From NCBI GenBank assembly GCA_030603365.1, contig JAUVXV010000011.1, forward strand, positions 62,001 to 126,000: a stretch of 64,000 bases of DNA, read 5' to 3'. Origin of the DNA: Candidatus Heimdallarchaeota archaeon (GTDB lineage Archaea; Asgardarchaeota; Heimdallarchaeia; Heimdallarchaeales; Heimdallarchaeaceae). This document shows, in pieces, positions 27,312 through 34,951 of the stretch. The notes beneath the pieces are model-generated. The model was not told where the DNA came from and ran no database searches. It was given only the letters and a program-made list of their open reading frames with translations. Both the position numbers and the translations under genes were made by a program. Numbering within the stretch: the stretch's first letter is position 1; the number at the start of each line of letters is the position of its first letter.

Positions 27312-28616
27312 TTAGAGATTTTTGATAATTTCTCTGAGAAGATTCATTCCTTCATCGATTTCTTCTTTATTTACATTCAGATAAGGTCGAAATCGAATAG
27401 TCTTTTCACCACAACCAAGAAGCAGGAATTCTTTGTCATAAGCTTGAGTTAGTATTTTATCTCGCATTTCTGAAGAAGGTAAATCAAAAGCAATCATCAA
27501 ACCTAAACCACGAGCATTTGACACCTTATCAGGAAATTCTTCTTGTAGCTCGTAGGTTTGTTTAAGCATATACTCACCCCTTTTTGCTGCATTATCAACG
27601 AGCTTTTCTTTCTCTATAATTTCAAGATACTTATTTGCTCGAAACATATCTACAAGATTTCCACCAAAAGTACTATTAATTCTACTACTCTCCTCGAAGA
27701 CATTATTTTCTATTTCTTTTACTCTGTTTGAAGCTAGTATTCCACTGACTTGCAACTTTTTACCAAAACTGATTATGTCAGGATTAGCTTTTTCAAAGTG
27801 CTCAAATGCCCAAAATTTACCAGTCAATCCTACTCCTGTTTGAATTTCATCGTAAATTAAAAGAAAGTCATGCTTATCAGCCATTTCACGTAATTTTTGG
27901 AAGAATTGGGGACGAAGATGATTATCTCCACCTTCGGATTGTATGGGTTCGACTATCAAGCAAGCAATATCATCACCATACATGTCTATCGCATCATGTA
28001 TTTCTTGACAACTTTTTTCCTCAGCCATTACAATTTGTTCAAAATTATCTTCAATAGGGAAAGTAACTTTAGGGCTGGAGACTCGAGGCCATTTGAATTT
28101 TGGAAAATATTTTATCTTTCTAGAATCGAAGGTATTAGTTAAACTAAGAGTATAACCTGAACGTCCATGAAAAGCTTGCTCAAAATGAATTACCTTACTC
28201 CCAACTTCATCTTCAAAACCTTTCTTGAAATTATTCCTAACCTTCCAATCAAAAGATGCTTTAAGTGCATTTTCAACAGCAAGAGCTCCTCCACTAATTA
28301 AGAACAAGTTAGGGAGAAAATCAGGTATTCCAACTCGACCAAAAGTTTCAACAAAATCACCCATCTCGTCTGTATAAAAATCTGAACTGCTTGGTTTATT
28401 TACAGCTACAGATGCAAGTTGATTCAGAAATTCTTTCTCAAGCATATCTGGATGATTAAACCCAACTGGAGATGAAGCAAAGAACGAAAAGAAATCTAAG
28501 AATGATTTACCAGATTTCTTATCAACAAGTCTACATCCTTGACTTTTTTCTAAATCAACAATCATGTTAAAACCGTCAGCAAGCATATATTTTCCTATTT
28601 TCTCGATAGCATCCAT
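27312..28616 (-). CDS. lat: L-lysine 6-aminotransferase (lysine epsilon-aminotransferase)
   Basis: Class III PLP aminotransferase of 434 residues. The lysine-6-aminotransferase subgroup is marked by MLADGFNMIVDLEKSQG, DFFSFFASSPVGFNHP, NKPSSSDFYT, FLISGGALAVENALKASFDW and AFHGRSGYTLSLTNT, which match the mycobacterial enzyme closely from memory. YDEIQTG (Asp256) and SFGKK (Lys286 or 287) hold PLP. It turns lysine and 2-oxoglutarate into a semialdehyde (piperideine carboxylate) and glutamate. A TATA-like TTTATAAA at 28656-28663 lies on its promoter side, with AGGAGAG before the ATG. Close likeness to bacterial enzymes suggests transfer. Confidence 0.92.
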   Translation of the reverse strand: MDAIEKIGKYMLADGFNMIVDLEKSQGCRLVDKKSGKSFLDFFSFFASSPVGFNHPDMLEKEFLNQLASVAVNKPSSSDFYTDEMGDFVETFGRVGIPDFLPNLFLISGGALAVENALKASFDWKVRNNFKKGFEDEVGSKVIHFEQAFHGRSGYTLSLTNTFDSRKIKYFPKFKWPRVSSPKVTFPIEDNFEQIVMAEEKSCQEIHDAIDMYGDDIACLIVEPIQSEGGDNHLRPQFFQKLREMADKHDFLLIYDEIQTGVGLTGKFWAFEHFEKANPDIISFGKKLQVSGILASNRVKEIENNVFEESSRINSTFGGNLVDMFRANKYLEIIEKEKLVDNAAKRGEYMLKQTYELQEEFPDKVSNARGLGLMIAFDLPSSEMRDKILTQAYDKEFLLLGCGEKTIRFRPYLNVNKEEIDEGMNLLREIIKNL

Positions 28617-28655
28617 TTACAGAACTCTCCTATGAGAGCATAAAAATTTGAATGT

Positions 28656-28665
28656 TTATAAATTG
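28656..28665. promoter_or_regulatory. Two-way TATA element between lat and the structured RNA
   Basis: TTTATAAATT reads as a TATA box on both strands. On the minus strand it is about 40 bases before the lat start codon. On the plus strand it is about 26 bases before 28690, where the GC-rich folded RNA begins. Confidence 0.5.
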
Positions 28666-28689
28666 AACTGAATGACATCAAAAGGTGGT

Positions 28690-28807
28690 GGAAAATGCCG
28701 ATATGAAAGAGGAAATTTGAGTGGCTTATCAAACGGAGCGTTCGACCACTCATCCATCCTCTAGGGCAAGGGGTGCCTATCGGCAGTTACACAATGATTT
28801 TTCTTTT
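28690..28807 (+). ncRNA. Candidate free-standing structured RNA with three-way junction
   Basis: A GC-rich block in AT-rich DNA, 28696-28785, folds as three helices. P1 pairs 28696-28703 with 28778-28785 (8 pairs, TGCCGATA/TATCGGCA). P2 pairs 28708-28713 with 28757-28762 (AGAGGA/TCCTCT) and continues as 28718-28724 with 28746-28752 (TGAGTGG/CCACTCA), topped by AACG-GAG-CGTT at 28732-28742. P3 pairs 28765-28768 with 28774-28777 (GGCA/TGCC, loop AGGGG) and stacks directly on P1. A TATA box is 26-30 bases upstream and a T-rich run (ATTTTTCTTTTT) follows at 28796-28807, as expected for an archaeal transcript end. It is not a tRNA (no T-loop, no T8/D-arm pattern), box C/D RNA or any riboswitch I know. 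The strand is inferred from the promoter and T-run. Confidence 0.6.
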
Positions 28808-28897
28808 TAAATAGATTCTAATAGTTCTATCCGCAATTGTTAGAAACATTTTAGAAGTTCTTTTGGCAATTTTTTATACTTAAAAAGTTCTAAACGG

Positions 28898-29761
28898 ATG
28901 AGTACTATGCGAGAAATCAAAATGTATGTTGGTTGTACGGGTTTTAACTATGAAGATTGGAAAGCACAGCATGGTTCTTTTTACCCACCTAAAATTGACA
29001 GATTTGATTTACTTGAATTCTATTCTACACAATTCACTACTTGTGAGATTAATTCTACGTTCTATGCATTTCCAAAATTAGAAACTACTATTAGGTGGGC
29101 TAAATCACTTCCTGATGATTTTGTTCTAACCGCAAAAATACCCAAATCAATATGTCAAGCTGATCTTCTTTCAGGTGTTGAGAAACCTCTAAATGATTTC
29201 TTAAAAATTTTGCATCCTTTGAAGAAGAATTTAGGACCTCTAGTTATGCAACTTAAACCTAGTTTTGAAAAGAATGAAACAAATCTAGAACAAATTGTTG
29301 ATTTCATCGATTTTTTCCCTCATAATAACTATGAATTAATAATGGAGTTTAGACATTCAACTTGGTTCAATGAAGAAACATATGACTTACTCAATGAGAA
29401 GAAACTTGGAATCGTTAGTTCTTATCTTCCTTACATTAAATTTAATCTCTTTGAAGAAGTAAAAAAAGAGCATTTCTATCTAAGGCTGATAGGTTCTCAC
29501 CAACAACAAATTGGGTTAGGTAAGGAACTTAAAGACAGAACAAATTACATGGAAGAAACAGCTGATAATCTTCTACAAGCTTACCAAAACAATTCTAACA
29601 AATCAACAGGATATGTGTTTATCAACAATCATTTTTCAGGGTATGCACCACCAGCTGCTAGAAAATTCAAAGAAATGTTACAAGAAAGGGATATTTCGAT
29701 AGTTGAACCAGCAAACACTGTGTTTAAGGGACAGCAAAAACTAGCAGATTTCTTTGGTTAA
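28898..29761 (+). CDS. DUF72 family protein
   Basis: Protein of 287 residues of the DUF72 TIM-barrel family: MYVGCTGFNYEDWK at the start, FYPPKIDRFDLLEFYSTQFTTCEINSTFY split across residues 28-56, RWAKSLPDDFVLTAKIPKSI, and later GYVFINNHFSGYAPPAARKF. The biochemical role of DUF72 is not established. A TATA-like TTTATAC about 25 bases upstream places transcription start at or near the ATG. It is separate from the structured RNA upstream. Confidence 0.93.
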   Translation: MSTMREIKMYVGCTGFNYEDWKAQHGSFYPPKIDRFDLLEFYSTQFTTCEINSTFYAFPKLETTIRWAKSLPDDFVLTAKIPKSICQADLLSGVEKPLNDFLKILHPLKKNLGPLVMQLKPSFEKNETNLEQIVDFIDFFPHNNYELIMEFRHSTWFNEETYDLLNEKKLGIVSSYLPYIKFNLFEEVKKEHFYLRLIGSHQQQIGLGKELKDRTNYMEETADNLLQAYQNNSNKSTGYVFINNHFSGYAPPAARKFKEMLQERDISIVEPANTVFKGQQKLADFFG

Positions 29762-29929
29762 GCTTGATAGCACTTTTTTTTAATATGTTTCTTAAAAAGT
29801 TAGATAGACACTCTTCATTATCCCTTTGTATATCTCTAAATTCAATGTCATTTTCTAAATAATATTTCTATATGCTAAAGTGTAAATTTGTTTTTGAAGT
29901 AATTTTATGACAAAAAAAAATGCTTGTTA

Positions 29930-30538
29930 TTATTCATTATGTGAATCCACAAGGATTTGAAATCCACAAAATGTGCAGAATTTATTTTGAACCAATTGTT
30001 TTGTTCCACATTTACTACAGAAGAAAAACCTTTGTTGTTTTAAGAAAGAATGGGTTGTAGTAGATGAACCATACTCTATTTCTCTCTTAAAAGGTTTAAC
30101 TTTGAATCCTCCTGTTATCGCTCCTCCTGCAATTATACTTGCCGGAAGAAGAAAGGTATACAAGAACCAAAGGATAATCACAATCCAACTCCAAACAATA
30201 TACCAAGTAGAATACCAACCCCAAATGATAGAATAGTAGATCATTAAAGCTAATCCTCCTCCAAATGTGACTATTGCGTTTGGTGCGATTATCATAACAA
30301 CATCTCCTTTCTGTCTAACAAATAATCCTGAAACTAAACCAGAAATGAGAAAGATAATTAGTCCAAGAATTGTGAAAAACCAAACCCAAACCCCTGCTTC
30401 ATAGCTAGTTGCATAGCTGAAAAACCAAACCATAGCAACAAAGTACGTACTAGAAATCGCTAGACCAATTATTATCCCCAAGAAAGGATAGAGAAAACTT
30501 TTGAAGGATTTTTCATTTTGTTCTGTTCTTCTATTCAT
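29930..30538 (-). CDS. Four-helix membrane protein with C-terminal zinc ribbon
   Basis: Protein of 202 residues. Four hydrophobic helices (about 16-40, 50-75, 80-107 and 112-140), rich in Trp (YSIIWGWYSTWYIVWSWIVI), are followed by a Ser/Thr linker and a zinc ribbon CSKCG...CTFCG near 173-192. It belongs to the recurring helix-plus-ribbon set of this window (see also 6750, 38146, 52079, 52600). Function unknown. The ribbon probably faces the cytoplasm. Confidence 0.65.
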   Translation of the reverse strand: MNRRTEQNEKSFKSFLYPFLGIIIGLAISSTYFVAMVWFFSYATSYEAGVWVWFFTILGLIIFLISGLVSGLFVRQKGDVVMIIAPNAIVTFGGGLALMIYYSIIWGWYSTWYIVWSWIVIILWFLYTFLLPASIIAGGAITGGFKVKPFKREIEYGSSTTTHSFLKQQRFFFCSKCGTKQLVQNKFCTFCGFQILVDSHNE

Positions 30539-30760
30539 ATCACTTCACCTAAAATTTCCTTTTTCTAAACTGTTAAGTGTCTTCTTGAAACTATATAAGG
30601 TTTTTTTATTAATCAAATGATAGTGTTAATTTAACGTATTAAAACCTCTAGAACCATTCTGTAACAACTATAATTTCGCTTTTAGGCAAAAGTTTCTTCG
30701 ACAATGAACTTTAAATAAAAAAAATGGAAAAGCTAATGATTTGAAGAAAGAGGTTTTTTA

Positions 30761-32167
30761 ATGAAAAAAACTAGAAAAAAAGTCTCATTAGTATTAGTTT
30801 TAGTTCTTTTAGTTCAATTCCTTACAATATCTATTCAAGCATCTCAAATACTGTATGAGCGTGGTGAATCGTCTGAAGATAACAAAATCTATTCGTATAC
30901 AATATCAAGTATATTAGAAATTGATGAAGATAATGATTTTATTTCATATGGTTTTAATGGTTCAGGAACAGAAGTAGACCCTTATCGAATTGAAAATCTA
31001 AACATTACAACATCAGAAGACCATTGTATATTTATCAATAACGTCTCAAAATATTTTGTAATCCAAAATTGTTATCTGGATAGTGGTAGAAGTGCAATTC
31101 ATCTGTATTATATAGCTCATGGAATAGGGTTAATTTTCAATAATACTTGTTGCAATAATTATGAAGCAACAGGAAGTTATGGGGAAATATACGGATACGG
31201 TATGGAAATCCAGGGTGCTCCTGGAACAACAATAATTGAAAATACTTGTTACAGTAATGATATATTCGGAATTCTAATTAGTGAATCACCGAATTCAGAA
31301 ATCCAAAATAATCATTGTTATAATAACACTGAATCAGGTATTCTTGTTTTAACTTCTGATGAAACATTGGTAGAGGATAATATTTGTCATAATAATACTC
31401 TATATGGTATAGAACTATACGGACGTTACGGTTATTCATACTGGGATACATCCAATGATTGCACAGTTAAATCCAATATATGTTATGATAATTCAGCTGG
31501 AATTTCAATGTTTGGGGTGAATAATACAATTGAAGGAAATTTATGTTATGATAATGAATATGGTATAACTATACTTAGTGATAAAAGCTTAATCCTGAGT
31601 AATACTTTGAGAAACAATGAATATGGAGCTTATCTAGATGGACGAGCTTTAGTGGTATATAATAATACGTTTGATTCCAATAATATTAATGGTGTTTATT
31701 GTTATTTGTATAGGTCAATAATTCTCTATAACACAATTAAAAATAACATAGATTATGGATTTTTATTTGAGGCAGCATTAAAAAATACAATCTACTATAA
31801 CTGTTTCACTCAAAATAATTTAGAGAGTAGTTCTCAAGCATACGACTCAAGAGATGACAATGATTGGTTTCACGAAGATTCGAAAATTGGCAACTACTGG
31901 GATGATCTTGGTGATTCAAATGAGTACCTAATAGCTGGTTCCGGAGAAGCTAAAGATGAATATCCTTTAAACTCTTGTTTCTCTGAATTAGGACCGATTC
32001 CACCAATTCCAGAAATACCAGATATATTTGAAGACATCGATAGGATCATGAAATTCATCCTAAATGTTCTTTATAGTGTTATTGGAATATCAGTTATTGT
32101 TGCAATAATTGTTGGCTTAATCGTGCTAAGAAAATATTGGAAAAGAAAAAACAAAGACAGCATTTAA
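30761..32167 (+). CDS. NosD-like right-handed beta-helix surface protein
   Basis: Protein of 468 residues: signal peptide about 1-28; a short motif ISYGFNGSGTEVDPYRIENLNI that often opens these proteins; about fourteen beta-helix coils with NN and CYDN or CHNN turns (residues 85-370, for example TVEGNLCYDNEYGIT-like units); then NYWDDLGDSNEY, a short Pro stretch and one C-terminal helix with a basic tail. It should be displayed outside, anchored at the C-terminus. NosD/PbH1 families bind or process polysaccharides or metals; no activity can be assigned here. Repeated cysteines in the coils (ICYDN, LCYDN, NHCYN) line up on one face and might form ladders or metal sites. Confidence 0.85.
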   Translation: MKKTRKKVSLVLVLVLLVQFLTISIQASQILYERGESSEDNKIYSYTISSILEIDEDNDFISYGFNGSGTEVDPYRIENLNITTSEDHCIFINNVSKYFVIQNCYLDSGRSAIHLYYIAHGIGLIFNNTCCNNYEATGSYGEIYGYGMEIQGAPGTTIIENTCYSNDIFGILISESPNSEIQNNHCYNNTESGILVLTSDETLVEDNICHNNTLYGIELYGRYGYSYWDTSNDCTVKSNICYDNSAGISMFGVNNTIEGNLCYDNEYGITILSDKSLILSNTLRNNEYGAYLDGRALVVYNNTFDSNNINGVYCYLYRSIILYNTIKNNIDYGFLFEAALKNTIYYNCFTQNNLESSSQAYDSRDDNDWFHEDSKIGNYWDDLGDSNEYLIAGSGEAKDEYPLNSCFSELGPIPPIPEIPDIFEDIDRIMKFILNVLYSVIGISVIVAIIVGLIVLRKYWKRKNKDSI

Positions 32168-32321
32168 TAAAAATCTAGTCTTAGCAATTTGTTTATCATT
32201 TTCCGGAATATTAATTTTTTTAAATCCATTAAGAAAAATATAAAAGGTGGTCAAAAAAGATTAATCTAATCTAGAAGATGTTCATATAATCTAGAAAGTA
32301 AAATATACAGGATGATAAATT

Positions 32322-33431
32322 TTGACAGAAAAAAGTGTTTATTTGCATTCAATTGCAACAACTGTTCCTGAGAAATACTATACTCAAAAATTCGCTCTTA
32401 AGTATATGAAAAAAATAGTCGCAGATACAGCTTATAAAAAAGTATTTCTGAATAAAGTATACAAAGGGACTGAAATCAGAAAGCGACATTCTGTTATTGA
32501 TGATTATGGAAAAGACCCCAGCGAATTCACTTTTTATCCCAAGAACAAGACACTTAGACCTGAACCTACAACTAAACAAAGAAACGATCTTTATGCAAAG
32601 GAAGCACTTAGGCTAGGAAAACAAGCTGTCGAGAAACTATTCAAAGCAAACCCTAAGTTTGACAAGAGTAAAATCTCTCATGTTATAACAGTTACATGTA
32701 CAGGTTTTGATGCTCCAGGACTTGATTATTTTATCGTTAAAGACTTCGATTTAAACCCCAGAATGGACAGATATATCCTTGGATTTATGGGATGTCAAGC
32801 TGCTATCAATGCCTTGAAGCTAGCAAAGGATTTATGCCATTCAAATCCTGAAGCACGAGTTTTGATAGTCAATGTTGAATTATGTTCAGTACATCTACAA
32901 CAACCATGGAATACAGACCAAGTTATTGCTAATGCCATCTTTGCTGATGGTATTTCTGCTGCTCTTGTTTCCAGTGTTGAAAATGACTGTGAGGGAAGTA
33001 AATTTGTCTTACATGATTTTGCTACTGAAATTGTTCCAGGTACTGAAGAAGATATGGCGTGGAATATAGGTGATACTGGATTTGGAATGAAACTTACCTT
33101 AAATGTACCAAGAGTTGTTAAAGCAAACATTGCCAGTATTCTTGAAGAGATTCTAGATAAAGCTAATAAAACTAAAGATGATATAAAAATTTGGGCAATT
33201 CATCCTGGTGGAAAAACTATTCTTACTAAATCCCAAGAAGCTTTAGACTTAACTCCTGAAGATCTTGATGCTTCATATCATGTCATGCATGAGTATGGTA
33301 ATATGAGTTCAGCGACTATCATGTTTGTATTAGAACATATTTTGAAAGACAATGAGAAAAAAGGTCTAACTTTTACAACATCTTTTGGTCCAGGAATGAC
33401 TATTGAATCTGCATTGATGGAGAAAATATAA
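32322..33431 (+). CDS. Type III polyketide synthase (chalcone/stilbene synthase family)
   Basis: Protein of 369 residues, the usual length. The Cys-His-Asn triad of the family is seen: Cys158 in LGFMGCQAAINAL, His294 in WAIHPGGKTI and Asn327 in HEYGNMSSATIMF. TVTCTGFDAPGLD and the C-terminal GPGMTIESALM also match. It joins an acyl-CoA starter with malonyl-CoA units to make alkyl-pyrones, resorcinols or similar compounds. It starts at TTG 32322, with AGGATG about ten bases before. No tailoring enzyme adjoins it. The convergent neighbour is the RdhA-like gene, so the two are not an operon. Starter and product unknown. Confidence 0.93.
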   Translation: MTEKSVYLHSIATTVPEKYYTQKFALKYMKKIVADTAYKKVFLNKVYKGTEIRKRHSVIDDYGKDPSEFTFYPKNKTLRPEPTTKQRNDLYAKEALRLGKQAVEKLFKANPKFDKSKISHVITVTCTGFDAPGLDYFIVKDFDLNPRMDRYILGFMGCQAAINALKLAKDLCHSNPEARVLIVNVELCSVHLQQPWNTDQVIANAIFADGISAALVSSVENDCEGSKFVLHDFATEIVPGTEEDMAWNIGDTGFGMKLTLNVPRVVKANIASILEEILDKANKTKDDIKIWAIHPGGKTILTKSQEALDLTPEDLDASYHVMHEYGNMSSATIMFVLEHILKDNEKKGLTFTTSFGPGMTIESALMEKI

Positions 33432-33458
33432 GAAAAACAAAGAAAAAGGAGAAAAAGA

Positions 33459-34910
33459 TTAAACCTTTATTTTCTTCCAGAATTTTTTAGCTGACTTGTT
33501 ACCACCAAATCCTAACATCCTCCCAACATATGGCCAGAGTGGATTGAAGATTGGAAGGTACATAACTATCCAATTAGCCATCTTATGCCACCAAGATGGT
33601 TTGTGATTATATTCACAATCTGAAATGCAAACAGAACAATCACCAGCATTTTCTAACCAGAACAGATAGCATGTTTCAACATTGACATACCATTTTTTAG
33701 CACCTGGATTATTACTAATACCTGTTGTTTTATAAGAAGGATATTTATCAAAGGGAATAGAGGCACTTGGACACTTCTCTGCACAGGTCATGCATGTTCT
33801 GCAGAATTTTTCTACTGATTTAGCAAATTTATAATCAGGTTTATCAAGAGCAAGAGGAATATCAGTCAGAATTTTTGCTACCCTTACCCTAGGACCATAA
33901 TCTCTAGTGATCAACAATCCATGTCTTCCCCATCCTCCCAATCCAGCTTCAACTGCTAGGGGGACCGAGATTCCTAGAGAATTTCCTGCAGGTATTGCTT
34001 CATATCCTAGATTTTTGATGAAACTGGATACTAATGTTCTAACAAAAGCTATTTTAGAATAACCTAAACCTGTAGCAATTCCTCCTGGCATTTTTGGTGT
34101 TGTATTAATAGCATCTAAATCCATCTCAACTGCAATTACTATTGCATATTGAATTGAATCTGGAATGATATATTCTCTATCCATCCGATCATGCGAATAA
34201 ATCCATTTAGGATCAAATTTAGTAACACCAATAAGATTAGCCCCATACAATTTAGCAACTTTCTTCAACCAGATGGTCATTTCTTTGGGATCTTTGACAT
34301 CATATACGTAAGGTTCTTGAACATCATAATTCACTTGTTTTACATTGCGTTTTGCCTTCTCAGCTTCCATTTTCTTAAGTTCTTCTTCAGAAAGAGTCTT
34401 ACGTCTTTCCATTTGGAATTCGCGCATACTTACCATGTTCTCAATTGACCAAGATGCATCTACAGCTGCACGTTCGATTTCAGAATAACCATCCAATCCC
34501 ATAGCAGCTCTTTCATGAGCTTTCGCATAAATTGGTTTCTTATAACCTTCATACTCTTCGTCCCACATTCTTCTACTGAAAATAGTATACTTCTCATTGA
34601 ACTGCTCATAAACCTCTTCGTTAAGTTCGAAAGGTTTCTTCTCTTGCTTACTTGCTTTACTTGGTTTTTTAGACTTTAGAACTTCTGTGGGAATCACCTT
34701 GTTTTTCTTTGATGTTGCAGTGATAGCTTCAAAAGGACAGACATAAACACATTGTAAACAACTTATACAATTAGTGTGGTTCACCTCAGCAATAGTTTTA
34801 CCAATCTTAATTGCTTCCTTACCCTTTTTGTTCTGAGGACAAACTTCTACACATTCATGTTGACATTTTGATGGAACACAAAGTTTCTTCTGAATCTTGA
34901 TACTCATCAA
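33459..34910 (-). CDS. Reductive dehalogenase-like protein fused to an ABCE1-type ferredoxin domain
   Basis: Protein of 483 residues. The N-terminus (about 8-65) has cysteines spaced CX4CX3CX3CP (Cys11, 16, 20, 24) then CISCLQCVYVCP, the exact spacing and wording (KCQHEC, CPFEAI) of the Fe-S domain of the ribosome-recycling factor ABCE1/Rli1. After a charged linker, residues about 200-440 match reductive dehalogenase catalytic subunits: IPAGNSLGISVPLAVEAGLGG, GRHGLLITRDYGPRVRVAKI and LTDIPLAL, then CRTCMTCAEKCPS and a second cluster with CSVCISDCEYN. RdhA enzymes use cobalamin and two 4Fe-4S clusters. There is no Tat signal and no RdhB anchor gene, so it is cytoplasmic and may not dehalogenate. 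Distant relation to QueG is an alternative. Confidence 0.82.
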   Translation of the reverse strand: MMSIKIQKKLCVPSKCQHECVEVCPQNKKGKEAIKIGKTIAEVNHTNCISCLQCVYVCPFEAITATSKKNKVIPTEVLKSKKPSKASKQEKKPFELNEEVYEQFNEKYTIFSRRMWDEEYEGYKKPIYAKAHERAAMGLDGYSEIERAAVDASWSIENMVSMREFQMERRKTLSEEELKKMEAEKAKRNVKQVNYDVQEPYVYDVKDPKEMTIWLKKVAKLYGANLIGVTKFDPKWIYSHDRMDREYIIPDSIQYAIVIAVEMDLDAINTTPKMPGGIATGLGYSKIAFVRTLVSSFIKNLGYEAIPAGNSLGISVPLAVEAGLGGWGRHGLLITRDYGPRVRVAKILTDIPLALDKPDYKFAKSVEKFCRTCMTCAEKCPSASIPFDKYPSYKTTGISNNPGAKKWYVNVETCYLFWLENAGDCSVCISDCEYNHKPSWWHKMANWIVMYLPIFNPLWPYVGRMLGFGGNKSAKKFWKKIKV

Positions 34911-34951
34911 GCAAGAGCAAAATTATGTATAAATAAAGTTTTGGTGAATTC

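Noticed and set aside
28690..28800. A tRNA reading of the folded block, because of the 8-pair closing stem and the minus-strand GAGTGGTCGAACGC stretch
   Set aside because: Neither strand has a T-loop 17 bases before the 3' stem, and the anticodon stem cannot pair. The D-loop-like words are part of the P2 helix.
29762..29929. A/T-rich gap with poly-T and poly-A runs
   Set aside because: Checked for small genes and hairpins; only likely transcript ends for the convergent genes are visible.
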